A stretch of 64,000 bases of DNA from Actinoplanes sp. M2I2. GTDB lineage: Bacteria; Actinomycetota; Actinomycetes; Mycobacteriales; Micromonosporaceae. The stretch lies in the NCBI RefSeq assembly GCF_023544445.1, contig NZ_JALPVJ010000026.1:62001-126000 (forward strand), written 5' to 3'. Position 1 is the first letter of the stretch, and every line of letters begins with the position of its first letter. Shown one piece after another: positions 32,645 to 41,156 of this stretch. The translations under genes were made by a program, and so were the position numbers. The notes beneath the pieces were generated by a model. It saw only the letters and a program-made list of their open reading frames with translations. It was not told the origin of the DNA and did no database searches.

Positions 32645-33133
32645 ACGGTGGGCTTCAACGCCCCCGAACACCTCGTGCAGGATGTCGACGTAGACGCCGT
32701 GGCCACTTGCGCACTGCCACTCGTCGGCTGACTTGATCGCGGTGCCCTCGCCCCACTCGTTGTAGCTGACGATCAGCTGCACGGCGCACCCGGTGTAGTT
32801 CGCGGGGACCTTGAGCACGACGTGGAACGTCTTACCGGGCTGTTGCCGGCGCTCGCCCGGGTCGGCGGTCAGCTCGGCGTCCGCCTCGGCCACCCGGTGC
32901 GGGGCGGCCCGGCGGATCAGCCAGTACCGCCGGATCTGCCGCATGGTGATCGCCACCAGCCAGGTCCGGAACGCCTGCGGATCCCGCAGTTTGCACAGGT
33001 CACGGATCATTTTCAGCATGACGTTCTGCACCACGTCGTCCACGTCCGGCGGGCACGTCCAGCTCACGGCCGACAATGTTGTAGACCAGTGGGAGGTGTT
33101 CGGCCACCACGTGTCGCGTTCTTCTTCGGTCAT
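32645..33133 (-). pseudogene. Decayed fusion of ECF sigma-factor and glycosidase fragments
   Basis: On the minus strand, reading from 33133, remnants of an ECF sigma region 2 are visible: VAEHLPLVYNIVGRELDVP in one frame, then after a shift DVDDVVQNVMLKMIRDL, FRTWLVAITMRQIRRYW and a short linker ending near 32836. The same frame then continues as KTFHVVLKVPANYTGCAVQL, VSYNEWGEGTAIKSADEW, GHGVYVDILHEV, which looks like the C-terminal end of a glycoside hydrolase (the NEWGEGT-type segment seen in GH99/GH71-like proteins). Neither part is complete and the frame is broken, so this is a chimeric relic of at least two genes. Confidence 0.6.
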
Positions 33134-33240
33134 GACTGGGGAGGGGGCGCCGTTCGTCCACGGAGATCAGAACCACCGGCATGCCGAAGCCGCACAGCGC
33201 CCGCGCGACTGCGCCGAGCGCACCTTGAGGAACTCTTAAA

Positions 33241-33287
33241 TTAGTAATCTTTCTATTGACGGTGATGCACGCGGAGCTCCATGCTGG
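33241..33287 (+). promoter_or_regulatory. Mannan-regulon promoter/operator module C (GH26-CBM13 gene)
   Basis: TTAGTAATCTTT (33241-33252), -35 TTGACG (33256-33261), 18-bp spacer, then CATGCTGG (33280-33287). The layout is the same as modules A and B. It places transcription start near 33292, which supports the TTG start at 33322 for the enzyme. Confidence 0.75.
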
Positions 33288-33321
33288 CGTCGCTGATTCC
33301 CCCGTCCCCAGGAGACTCCCC

Positions 33322-34767
33322 TTGAAGAGGAAGACCATCACGGCGCTGACGTTCACCGTCGCAGCGGCGGTGCTCGGCACGGTGATGCTGCGCCTGCCGC
33401 ACACCGCCGACGCCTTCGCCGCCACGTCGAAGGCGGCGGTGATCAGCTACCTGCAGTCGATCAGCGGCAAGAGCATCGTCTCCGGCCAGCACAACAAGGA
33501 GCCGGCGAGCAGCCCGCGCCAGTACACCCAGCAGGCCCGCGACGTCTCCGGGCAGTGGCCGGGCCTGTGGGGCGGCGACATGATGTTCCGCTCGCCGGAC
33601 ATCGCCGCCCGGCAGACCGTGATCGACGAGGCGAAGGCGCAGTGGGCGGCCGGCTCCCTGGTCGCGCTCACCTGGCACGCCTGCTCGCCGACGGTCGGCG
33701 CCACCTGCGAGTTCGACGGCGGGGTGAAGACCAGCATCACCGATGCGCAGTTCGAGGAGATCGTCACCGGCGGCACCAACCTGAACAACGTGTGGCGCAG
33801 CCGGATGGCGGCGGTCGTGCCGTACCTCAAGCAACTCAGGGACGCCGGCATCCCGGTGCTCTGGCGCCCGTTCCACGAGATGAACGAGAGCTGGAACTGG
33901 TGGGGCCTGCGTCCCGGCGCCAACGGAGGGGCCAGGATCTACCAGCAGATGCGCGACTACTTCGACAGCCAGGGGCTGGACAACCTGATCTGGGTCTGGA
34001 ACGTGCAGGACAACCCGACCGCGAACTGGGCGCAGTACTACCCGGGCGCTGGGTACGTCGACGTCGTCTCGCTCGACGTCTGGTGGAAGGGCCTCCCCTC
34101 GGCGGCCGACTATTCCCAGCTGCAGGCCATCGCGGGCACCAAGCCGATCGCGATCGCCGAGATGGGCAAGGTGCCGACCGCTTCCCTGCTGACGAGCCAG
34201 CCGCGCTGGGCGTACTTCATGCTCTGGTCCGAGCAGTTGCTCGAACTCAACACCAAGGCAGAGATCCAGACGGCGTACGCCGATGCCCGCGTCCTGAACC
34301 GCGGCGAGCTCTCGATCGGCTCCGGCGGTGGCACCACTCCGCCGGCGGCCACCACCGCTCCGCCGGCTACCAGCGCCACCGGCAAGCTTCGTGGCGAACC
34401 CAGCAACAAGTGCGTAGACGTCGCCGCGGCCGGCACCGCCAACGGCACGGCCGTCCAGCTCTGGACCTGCGACGCCGGCGGCTCTGCCCAGTCCTGGACC
34501 CGCGCCGCCGACGGCACCGTCAGCGCCCTCGGCAAGTGCCTGGACGTGATCGGCGGCGCCACCGCCGACGGCACCCGCCTGCAGATCTGGGACTGCACCG
34601 CCGGCAACCCCAACCAGCAGTGGCGCTACAACGCCACCGCTCGCACCCTGACCAACCCGGCAACCGGCAAATGCGCCGACGCCGTCGCCGAGGCCACCGC
34701 CGACGGCACCCGCCTGCAGATCTGGACCTGCAACGGCAAGCCCAACCAGCAGTGGGCACTCAGGTGA
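33322..34767 (+). CDS. Secreted GH26 beta-mannanase with CBM13 (ricin-B) domain
   Basis: 481 residues from TTG 33322, which has AGGAGA 6 nt upstream and lies downstream of the promoter module; frames starting at 33256 would begin within it. Signal peptide KRKTITALTFTVAAAV. The GH26 domain carries acid/base Glu186 (WRPFHEMNESWNWWG) and nucleophile Glu280 (AIAEMGKVPT). A Thr/Pro/Ala linker (about residues 345-360) leads to a C-terminal beta-trefoil with three Q-x-W-type repeats (VQLWTCDAGGSAQSW, LQIWDCTAGNPNQQW, LQIWTCNGKPNQQW), a CBM13 lectin module that binds polysaccharide. The catalytic domain is a close paralogue of the one at 18381-19364. Confidence 0.92.
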   Translation: MKRKTITALTFTVAAAVLGTVMLRLPHTADAFAATSKAAVISYLQSISGKSIVSGQHNKEPASSPRQYTQQARDVSGQWPGLWGGDMMFRSPDIAARQTVIDEAKAQWAAGSLVALTWHACSPTVGATCEFDGGVKTSITDAQFEEIVTGGTNLNNVWRSRMAAVVPYLKQLRDAGIPVLWRPFHEMNESWNWWGLRPGANGGARIYQQMRDYFDSQGLDNLIWVWNVQDNPTANWAQYYPGAGYVDVVSLDVWWKGLPSAADYSQLQAIAGTKPIAIAEMGKVPTASLLTSQPRWAYFMLWSEQLLELNTKAEIQTAYADARVLNRGELSIGSGGGTTPPAATTAPPATSATGKLRGEPSNKCVDVAAAGTANGTAVQLWTCDAGGSAQSWTRAADGTVSALGKCLDVIGGATADGTRLQIWDCTAGNPNQQWRYNATARTLTNPATGKCADAVAEATADGTRLQIWTCNGKPNQQWALR

Positions 34768-34784
34768 CCCACCGCCGCTGAGCC

Positions 34785-34822
34785 GGCCGGGCGGCACCCG
34801 ACGCCCCCGGTGCCGCCCGGCC
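34785..34822 (+). terminator. Terminator after the GH26-CBM13 gene
   Basis: Perfect 14-bp inverted repeat GGCCGGGCGGCACC / GGTGCCGCCCGGCC with a 10-nt loop, starting 17 bp after the stop codon. Confidence 0.75.
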
Positions 34823-35075
34823 CTCTCGGCGCGGTGACTGCACAATGGGCCCATGCCCGAAGATCCGGAGGAAGTGGTCCGACGCTGAGCTGGGGCGCGC
34901 GGTGGAGGCGTTCGGCGCCTGGCGGATCGGCTGGTTCTGGACGAGGCAGTTCGACACGGCTTCGGCGACCCTGAGATCAACGCGGCATGTGCCCGGCTGA
35001 GCGGGGAAGGCGTCCTGGGGGAAGTGGTCGAGGGCCGGTGATACGCGCTCGCCGAGCCGTCGTGAGGCCCGCGCC
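34823..35075. other. Short decayed stretch
   Basis: About 250 bp with no intact gene. A plus-strand frame ending near 35042 reads RHGFGDPEINAACARLSGEG and then VLGEVVEGR before a stop, as if it were the tail of a lost protein, but upstream frames are broken. No family is recognised. Confidence 0.35.
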
Positions 35076-35558
35076 TCAGCGGTTGTCGCCGCTGCCGCCC
35101 AGCAACCCGCGTGCTTCGCGACTGGCGAGCTTCGCCAGGTTGGCCGCGGCGATGTCGTCCAGCGACAGGTCGAGGTAGTCGGCGAGCGCCGCCACGTACC
35201 AGAGCACGTCGCCCAGTTCCTTGGCGATGTCGGCCCGGTCGATCAGCGTCTCGTCGCTGTTCCGGTCGCGGACCCACTTCTTGAACTTCTCCGCGATCTC
35301 ACCGGACTCGCCGACCAGGCCCAGCACCAGGTGGAGCAGCTCGTTGGGCTTGTCCCGCGGCGCGGCGGTGCGCAGGCACGCCGTCCGGCAGGCCTTCTTC
35401 CTGTACGTCTGGGAGCCCGGCGGCAACCGGGTCGAGCCCTGCAACGCCGGGGCCGGGCTGCTGCCGGCGCCCAACCACCGGATGATCACGTGGACGGAGG
35501 CCGAGCGGGCAAAGGGGAGGCGTGGGGCCTCAAGACGAGCGACACGTTCCACGCCCAC
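35076..35558 (-). CDS. MazG-like nucleotide pyrophosphohydrolase with replaced 5' end
   Basis: The conserved part runs from about 35385 to the stop at 35076: LRTAAPRDKPNELLHLVLGL, VGESGEIAEKFKKWVRD, DIAKELGDVLWYVAALADYL and a C-terminal GLLGGSGDNR. This is the all-alpha NTP pyrophosphatase (MazG-like) fold with the Glu/Asp metal ligands (GESGEIAEK and KELGD) intact. The first 10 or so residues of the family are missing. The frame is open further upstream to 35558, but that stretch is antisense to a dioxygenase fragment and not homologous. The gene has been cut at its start by a rearrangement, and expression is doubtful. Confidence 0.65.
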   Translation of the reverse strand: MGVERVARLEAPRLPFARSASVHVIIRWLGAGSSPAPALQGSTRLPPGSQTYRKKACRTACLRTAAPRDKPNELLHLVLGLVGESGEIAEKFKKWVRDRNSDETLIDRADIAKELGDVLWYVAALADYLDLSLDDIAAANLAKLASREARGLLGGSGDNR

Positions 35559-35590
35559 GGCACCCCACCGGTGGGAGCCGGGGCGTCGAC
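35368..35590 (+). pseudogene. 3' fragment of a catechol 2,3-dioxygenase-type gene
   Basis: The plus strand encodes RHAVRQAFFLYVWEPGGNRV and PNHRMITWTEAERAKG, then after a one-base deletion near 35517 AWGLKTSDTFHAHGTPPVG. These are the C-terminal signatures of extradiol (catechol 2,3-) dioxygenases, including the YxxEPGGNR iron-ligand region. The 5' two thirds are gone and the break coincides with the lost start of the antisense MazG gene, so one event probably removed both. Confidence 0.65.
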
Positions 35591-35632
35591 CCGTGGCGGA
35601 AACCGGTCGCTGATGAGGGGGAGGACGAGACG

Positions 35633-36295
35633 GTGGACGTGTACGAAGCCGTGGACAGCCGCCGTTCCGTGCGGGCGTTCAGCGACGAGCCGGTGCCCCG
35701 GGAGGTGCTCGTGAGGGTGCTGACAGCGGCGACGCGGGCGCCGTCGAGTGGGAACCTCCAGCCCTGGCGACTGTATGTCGTGACCGGTGAGCCGCTGGCC
35801 GAGCTGAAGCAGCGGGCGACGGCGCGGGCGCTGGCCGGGGACCCCGGTGACGACCGGGAGTATCCGATGTACCCGGCCGACCTGGCCCCGGTGTACCGGG
35901 AACGGTTCTCCGCGGCGGCGGGCCGGCGGTACCGGGCGCTGGGCATCGAGCGGGACGACCCGGCGCGGCCTATGAAGGTCGCCGCCCTGAACACGCAGGG
36001 CTTTGGGGCGCCGGCAGTGCTGTTCTGCTACCTCGACCGGACGATGGAGGCCGGCCAGTGGGGCGACGCCGGGATGTATCTGCAGACGGTGATGCTGCTG
36101 CTGAGGGCGGAAGGGCTGCACAGTTGCCCGCAGGTGATGTGGACGATGTACCGCCGGACGGTCGGCCGCATCGTCGGAGCCGGTGACGAACTCCTGTTGT
36201 ACTGCGGTGTCTCGGTGGGATTCGAGAAGGAAGGCGTGCCGCGGATGCGGACCGGCCGGGTGGAGCTGGGCGAGACGGTGAGCTTCATCGGGTGA
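35633..36295 (+). CDS. Nitroreductase family protein
   Basis: 220 residues. The FMN-binding N-terminus is VDSRRSVRAFSDEPVPREVL and APSSGNLQPWRLYVVTG; the dimer and FMN contacts continue in GDAGMYLQTVMLLLRAEGL and the C-terminal CGVSVGFEKEG. Such enzymes reduce nitroaromatics, quinones or enones using NAD(P)H. GTG at 35633 follows a GGGGGAGG ribosome site at about 9 nt. Upstream in-frame sequence belongs to the dioxygenase fragment and is not part of the protein. Substrate unknown. Confidence 0.85.
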   Translation: MDVYEAVDSRRSVRAFSDEPVPREVLVRVLTAATRAPSSGNLQPWRLYVVTGEPLAELKQRATARALAGDPGDDREYPMYPADLAPVYRERFSAAAGRRYRALGIERDDPARPMKVAALNTQGFGAPAVLFCYLDRTMEAGQWGDAGMYLQTVMLLLRAEGLHSCPQVMWTMYRRTVGRIVGAGDELLLYCGVSVGFEKEGVPRMRTGRVELGETVSFIG

Positions 36296-36418
36296 CGGGG
36301 TTTCAGCGGCGGTCGCTGATGGCCACCGGCGGGAAACGGCGACCAGGCGTGGACGGCGGTCCGGCCGCGCCGTTCGCAGGTCTTCGCCGGGCGGGCCGGG
36401 CTGAGTAGGCTGCGGCTC

Positions 36419-37339
36419 ATGATCAGAGCTCGTCGTCTGGGCGAAGGTGACCTGGTCGCGCTGGTGTCGCCGTCGGGGGCGAGTGAGCCCGGCCGGGTCG
36501 CCGCCACCGTCGCGGCGCTCGAGGGGTGGGGTCTGCGCGTCCGGCTGGGCGAGCACGCCGGCGGGCGGCACGCGTTCTTCGCCGGGACCGACGACGAACG
36601 GCTCGCCGACCTCAACGGCGCGCTGCGCGACCCGGCCGTGCGCGGCGTGTTCTGCCTGCGGGGCGGTTACGGTCTGCAGCGGATCGTCGACCGGGTCGAT
36701 TTCGCCGCCGTGCGCGCCGATCCGAAGGTGGTGCTGGGATTTTCCGACATCACCGCCCTGCACGCGGCCCTGTGGCACGAGGCCGGACTGGCGACCGTGC
36801 ACGGCCCGACCGCCGGCCAGTTCGACCGCGGCCCGGCGTCCCTGACCGTGCGGGCGGCCCGGCGGGCGGTCACCGGGGGCGACCCGGTCGCGGTCACCGC
36901 GACCCGGGCCGAGCCGACCTACGCCGTCCGGGTCGACGGGGTGGCCTCGGGAACGCTGCTCGGCGGCAACCTGTCGCTGCTGGCGAGCACGGTCGGCACC
37001 CCGCACGCCCTCGACCTGACCGGCGCCATCCTGCTGCTCGAGGAGGTCGAGGAGCAGCCCTACCGCGTCGACCGCATGCTCGTGCAGCTGCGCCGGGCCG
37101 GCTGGCTGCGCGACCTGCGTGGCGTCGCCGTGGGCCAGTTCACCCGGTGCGCCGACACCAACCCGCATTACCCCCCGATCCTGGACGTCCTGCGAGAGCA
37201 CCTGACGCCGCTCGGCGTGCCGGTGCTCGGCGGCCTGCCGATCGGCCACGGCGACGAACAGGTCTCGGTGGGCCTGGGTGTCCAAGCCTGTATCGACACG
37301 GCGGCCGGCACGCTCGTCGTCGACCCGGCCGTGCGCTGA
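36419..37339 (+). CDS. Peptidase S66 (LD-carboxypeptidase/MccF-like)
   Basis: 306 residues. The N-terminal domain starts GDLVALVSPSGASEPGR. The catalytic Ser is in VLGFSDITALHAAL (G-x-S-D), the Glu in LLLEEVEEQPYRVDRML and the His in LPIGHGDEQVSVGLG, giving the Ser-Glu-His triad of S66. Family members are LD-carboxypeptidases that trim murein tetrapeptides, or MccF-type immunity peptidases. The absence of a signal peptide fits murein recycling or self-immunity in the cytoplasm. The ATG at 36419 is only a few bases after TAGGCT, suggesting a leaderless transcript. Confidence 0.88.
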   Translation: MIRARRLGEGDLVALVSPSGASEPGRVAATVAALEGWGLRVRLGEHAGGRHAFFAGTDDERLADLNGALRDPAVRGVFCLRGGYGLQRIVDRVDFAAVRADPKVVLGFSDITALHAALWHEAGLATVHGPTAGQFDRGPASLTVRAARRAVTGGDPVAVTATRAEPTYAVRVDGVASGTLLGGNLSLLASTVGTPHALDLTGAILLLEEVEEQPYRVDRMLVQLRRAGWLRDLRGVAVGQFTRCADTNPHYPPILDVLREHLTPLGVPVLGGLPIGHGDEQVSVGLGVQACIDTAAGTLVVDPAVR

Positions 37340-37355
37340 CCGGGGTGATGCGAGG

Positions 37356-37727
37356 CTATTTCTCGGCCCACACGCCCAGTTCGTTGCCGCTCGGGTCGGC
37401 GAAGTGGAAGCGACGGCCGCCGGGGAACTCGTAGGGACCCTCGACGACCCGCCCGCCCGCGGCGCGCACGGCGTCGGCCGACGCGTCCAGATCGGACGAG
37501 AACAACAGCACCAGCGGACCGCCCACGCCGACCGGCTCGCCGGCGCTGAGCCCGCCCACCTCGCCGCCGCCCGGCCCCGGGCGGCGGATGCCCGCGTAGC
37601 CGGGGCCGTAATCGGTGAACTGCCAGCCGAACGCCTCGGCATAGAAGCGCTTGGCCTCGGCCAGATCGCCCACCGTGAACTCGATGTAGTCGAGGGCGTG
37701 ATGCTGGTGTGTCGTCTCGTCGCTCAT
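37356..37727 (-). CDS. VOC-family (glyoxalase-like) protein
   Basis: 123 residues with the paired beta-alpha-beta-beta-beta modules of the vicinal oxygen chelate fold: LDYIEFTVGDLAEAKRFYAE and AFGWQFTDYGP at the start, RRFHFADPSGNELGVWAE at the end. The single-domain length suits an antibiotic-binding or lyase-like member acting as a dimer. No substrate can be assigned. Convergent with the S66 peptidase. Confidence 0.85.
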   Translation of the reverse strand: MSDETTHQHHALDYIEFTVGDLAEAKRFYAEAFGWQFTDYGPGYAGIRRPGPGGGEVGGLSAGEPVGVGGPLVLLFSSDLDASADAVRAAGGRVVEGPYEFPGGRRFHFADPSGNELGVWAEK

Positions 37728-37774
37728 GCCGGCATTCTGCTCGCGGGGTACGACACTTTTCCCGCTCCGGTCGG

Positions 37775-38722
37775 TCAGGGCTGGTTGGTGAGGTATCCGC
37801 CCATGGTCGTGAAGTAGTCGCGCGCGGCGAGCTCGACGCCGTCCTCGGTGCGGACCCGGGTGATCAGCAGGCCCGGGTTGCGGCCGTGCCGCGCGTCGGC
37901 GCCGGCCACGACGGCCACGCCCTCGCCCTCACGGTAGAAGATCCGGCCGGGAGTGCCGCCGTACCTGTTCTCGGACACCTCGGCCGCCAGGACGGCCAGC
38001 CGCTTGCCGCGGTGGTAGGTGTAGGCGCTGGGATAGGGCTCGCACTGGGCGCGGACCAGCCGGTCGAGATCCTCGGCCGGCCAGGTCCAATCGATGCGGC
38101 AGTCCTCGTCGGCCCGCTTGTGGAAGAAGCTCGCCTTCGAGCGGTCCTGCTTGACCCAGTCGGTGCGGCCCGAGGCCAGCAGGGCCAGGCCGTCGACGGT
38201 GATCGGGCCGAAGAGCTCGAGCGTGCGATGGAAGAGATCGGTCGTCGTGTCGCGCGGGCCGACCGGCACCGCCCGCTGCAGCACGATGTCACCGGCGTCG
38301 AGCGTGTCGTCCATGATGTGCGCGGTGACGCCGACCTCCTTCTCACCGTTGATCAGGGCCCAGATCAGGGGCGAGAAGCCCGCGTACGCGGGAAGCAGTG
38401 AGTCGTGCACGTTGAGCGTGCCGAGCCGGGGGAGGGTGAAGATGCGCGGCGGGATCCAGGTGCGCCAGTTGGTGGCGACGATGACGTCCGACCCGGCCGC
38501 GCGCAACTGCTCGAAGAGCTCGTCGTCGTCCGGGCGGTTGCGCAGGACGACCGGCACCCCGTGCTTCTCGGCCAGGTCGGCGACCGAGTCGTCCCAGATC
38601 TTCTCGTAGGCGTGGTCGCTCCTGGGATGAGTGACGACGAGCGCCACCTCGTGTTCGGAGTCGAGCAGCGCCTGGAGGGTGCGGTGGCCCCAGGTCTGGT
38701 ATCCGAACATGGTGACCCGCAT
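37775..38722 (-). CDS. N5-hydroxyornithine formyltransferase (siderophore type)
   Basis: 315 residues, related to methionyl-tRNA formyltransferase. The core reads VIVATNWRTWIPP, LGTLNVHDSLLPAYAGFSPL and TAHIMDDTLDAGDIVLQ, carrying the Asn-His-Asp catalytic set and formyl-THF binding loop. The C-terminal region is shorter than in Fmt and ends in a small OB-like part. Next to an ornithine monooxygenase and an NRPS it should formylate N5-hydroxyornithine, as CchA does for coelichelin. The ATG at 38722 was chosen because AAGGAGGA lies 8 nt upstream; the TTG at 38728 is too close. Divergent from the monooxygenase with a shared iron box. Confidence 0.87.
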   Translation of the reverse strand: MRVTMFGYQTWGHRTLQALLDSEHEVALVVTHPRSDHAYEKIWDDSVADLAEKHGVPVVLRNRPDDDELFEQLRAAGSDVIVATNWRTWIPPRIFTLPRLGTLNVHDSLLPAYAGFSPLIWALINGEKEVGVTAHIMDDTLDAGDIVLQRAVPVGPRDTTTDLFHRTLELFGPITVDGLALLASGRTDWVKQDRSKASFFHKRADEDCRIDWTWPAEDLDRLVRAQCEPYPSAYTYHRGKRLAVLAAEVSENRYGGTPGRIFYREGEGVAVVAGADARHGRNPGLLITRVRTEDGVELAARDYFTTMGGYLTNQP

Positions 38723-38808
38723 GGGCAATGTCCTCCTTCAGAAGATGTCCTCATTGGACTGGAGCGCCGTTCGATGCGTCCGGTGTTCACGGCGGAGCCT
38801 GATCGTAC

Positions 38809-38827
38809 TATAGTTAGCCTTGCCTAA
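38809..38827. promoter_or_regulatory. Iron box between formyltransferase and monooxygenase
   Basis: On the minus strand TTAGGCAAGGCTAACTATA, which matches 16 of 19 positions of the IdeR/DmdR consensus TWAGGTWAGSCTWACCTWA. It lies between the two divergent biosynthesis genes and can repress both in iron-replete cells. Confidence 0.75.
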
Positions 38828-38921
38828 GTAACGACGCAGCGTGTTCGTCGAGGCACTTCCTGTCCAGGGAAGTTTCCGTTTCCGTACCCCGGGCGGGACC
38901 CGGCCACGTGATGGGACATCT

Positions 38922-40301
38922 ATGTCAGAGGAACCCTTCGACGGCGAGCGGCCGGTGCACGACCTCGTCGGTGTCGGATTCGGTCCGTCCAATCTGGCCT
39001 TGGCGATCGCGATCACCGAACACAACGCGAATCTGCGATGGGCGCCGGGCGCGAACGCCGTGACCGCCACGTTCGTGGAGCGGCAACCGCACTTCGGCTG
39101 GCACCGGGGCATGCTGCTCGAGGACGCGACGATGCAGGTGTCGTTCCTCAAGGATCTGGTCACGCTGCGTAACCCCAAGAGCGACTTCAGCTTTCTCTGC
39201 TACCTGCAGAGCCGGGACCGGCTGATCGACTTCATCAATCAGAAGAACTTCTTCCCGACCCGGATGGAGTTCCACGACTACCTGCAGTGGGCGGCCGAGC
39301 TCGTCGACGGCGACGTCGCCTACGGCCGCGAGGTGGTCGCGATCGAGCCGGTGTTCCGGGGCGACGAGGTCGCCTTCTTCGACGTGGTCGCGGCCGATGT
39401 GACCGGCTCCGCGGAACCGCTGGTGCACCGGACGCGCAACCTGGTGCTCGGCACCGGCCTGGTCCCGCGCCTGCCCGAGGGCGTCGTCGCCGACGATCGC
39501 ATCTGGCACACCCGCGACCTCCTGCCCAGCGCCGAGAATCTCAAGGCGCGGACGTCACCGGCCGAGCGCTTCGTGGTCGTCGGCGCCGGGCAGAGCGCGG
39601 CCGAGGCGGTGGACTATCTGCATCGGGAGTTCCCCCGGGCCGAGGTGAACGCCGTGATCACCCGCTACGGCTACAGCCCGGCCGACGACAGCGCCTTCGC
39701 CAACCGGATCTTCGACCCGGCCGCGGTGGACGACTACTTCGTGGCCTCGGCCCAGGTCAAGCAGATGATGCTGGACTACCACGGCAACACCAACTACTCG
39801 GTCGTCGACCAGGATCTGATCGAAGACCTGTACCGCCGCGTCTACCAGGAGAAGGTGCGCGGCGAACAGCGACTGCGCCTGCTCAACGTGTCCCGGGTGA
39901 CCGAAGCCGTGCGCGTCGGTGACCGGGTGCGCACCGTGGTCGAGTCGATGATCACCGGCGACCGTACGGTGCTGGACGCCGACGCGGTGGTGTTCGCGAC
40001 CGGCTACCGGACGCCGGATCCGTCGGCCCTGCTGGGCGATCTGGCCGCGGAGTGCCGGCGTGACGAGGCCGGCCAGATCGTCGTGTCCCGCGACTACCGG
40101 ATGGACACCAGCGCCCGCATCCGGGCCGGCGTCTATCTGCAGGGCGGCACCGAGCACACCCACGGCCTCTCGTCCTCGCTGCTGTCCAACACGTCGATCC
40201 GGTCGGCCGAGATCCTCGACTCGATCGTGCAGCACACCGAGCTGGCCGCCGACCCGATCATGATGGCGGCCCGGCGCCAGGTCGCCCGGTCACGGGCCTG
40301 A
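38922..40301 (+). CDS. L-ornithine N5-monooxygenase
   Basis: 459 residues of the SidA/PvdA/IucD family. FAD-binding GVGFGPSNLALAIA is at the N-terminus, followed by the substrate-side LLEDATMQVSFLKDLVTLRNP. The NADPH-binding motif is VVVGAGQSAAEAVDYL, and the C-terminal FATGYRTPDP and EHTHGLSSSLLSNTSIR complete the family signature. It hydroxylates the side-chain amine of ornithine to give N5-hydroxyornithine, the precursor for the hydroxamate groups. The ATG at 38922 (MSEEPFDGERPVHDLVG) gives the normal N-terminus; upstream in-frame sequence is leader. It lies downstream of the iron box. Confidence 0.93.
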   Translation: MSEEPFDGERPVHDLVGVGFGPSNLALAIAITEHNANLRWAPGANAVTATFVERQPHFGWHRGMLLEDATMQVSFLKDLVTLRNPKSDFSFLCYLQSRDRLIDFINQKNFFPTRMEFHDYLQWAAELVDGDVAYGREVVAIEPVFRGDEVAFFDVVAADVTGSAEPLVHRTRNLVLGTGLVPRLPEGVVADDRIWHTRDLLPSAENLKARTSPAERFVVVGAGQSAAEAVDYLHREFPRAEVNAVITRYGYSPADDSAFANRIFDPAAVDDYFVASAQVKQMMLDYHGNTNYSVVDQDLIEDLYRRVYQEKVRGEQRLRLLNVSRVTEAVRVGDRVRTVVESMITGDRTVLDADAVVFATGYRTPDPSALLGDLAAECRRDEAGQIVVSRDYRMDTSARIRAGVYLQGGTEHTHGLSSSLLSNTSIRSAEILDSIVQHTELAADPIMMAARRQVARSRA

Positions 40302-40308
40302 CCGAGGG

Positions 40309-41115
<807 letters not shown>

Positions 41116-41156
41116 CGTGAGCCTCCGGAGTCTTGGCAGGTGTGCTCGGACACGTC

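Noticed and set aside
18381..34767. The two GH26/ROK/LacI-like sets could be an assembly duplication.
   Set aside because: The copies differ in sequence, gene order, strand and domain content, so they are genuine paralogues.
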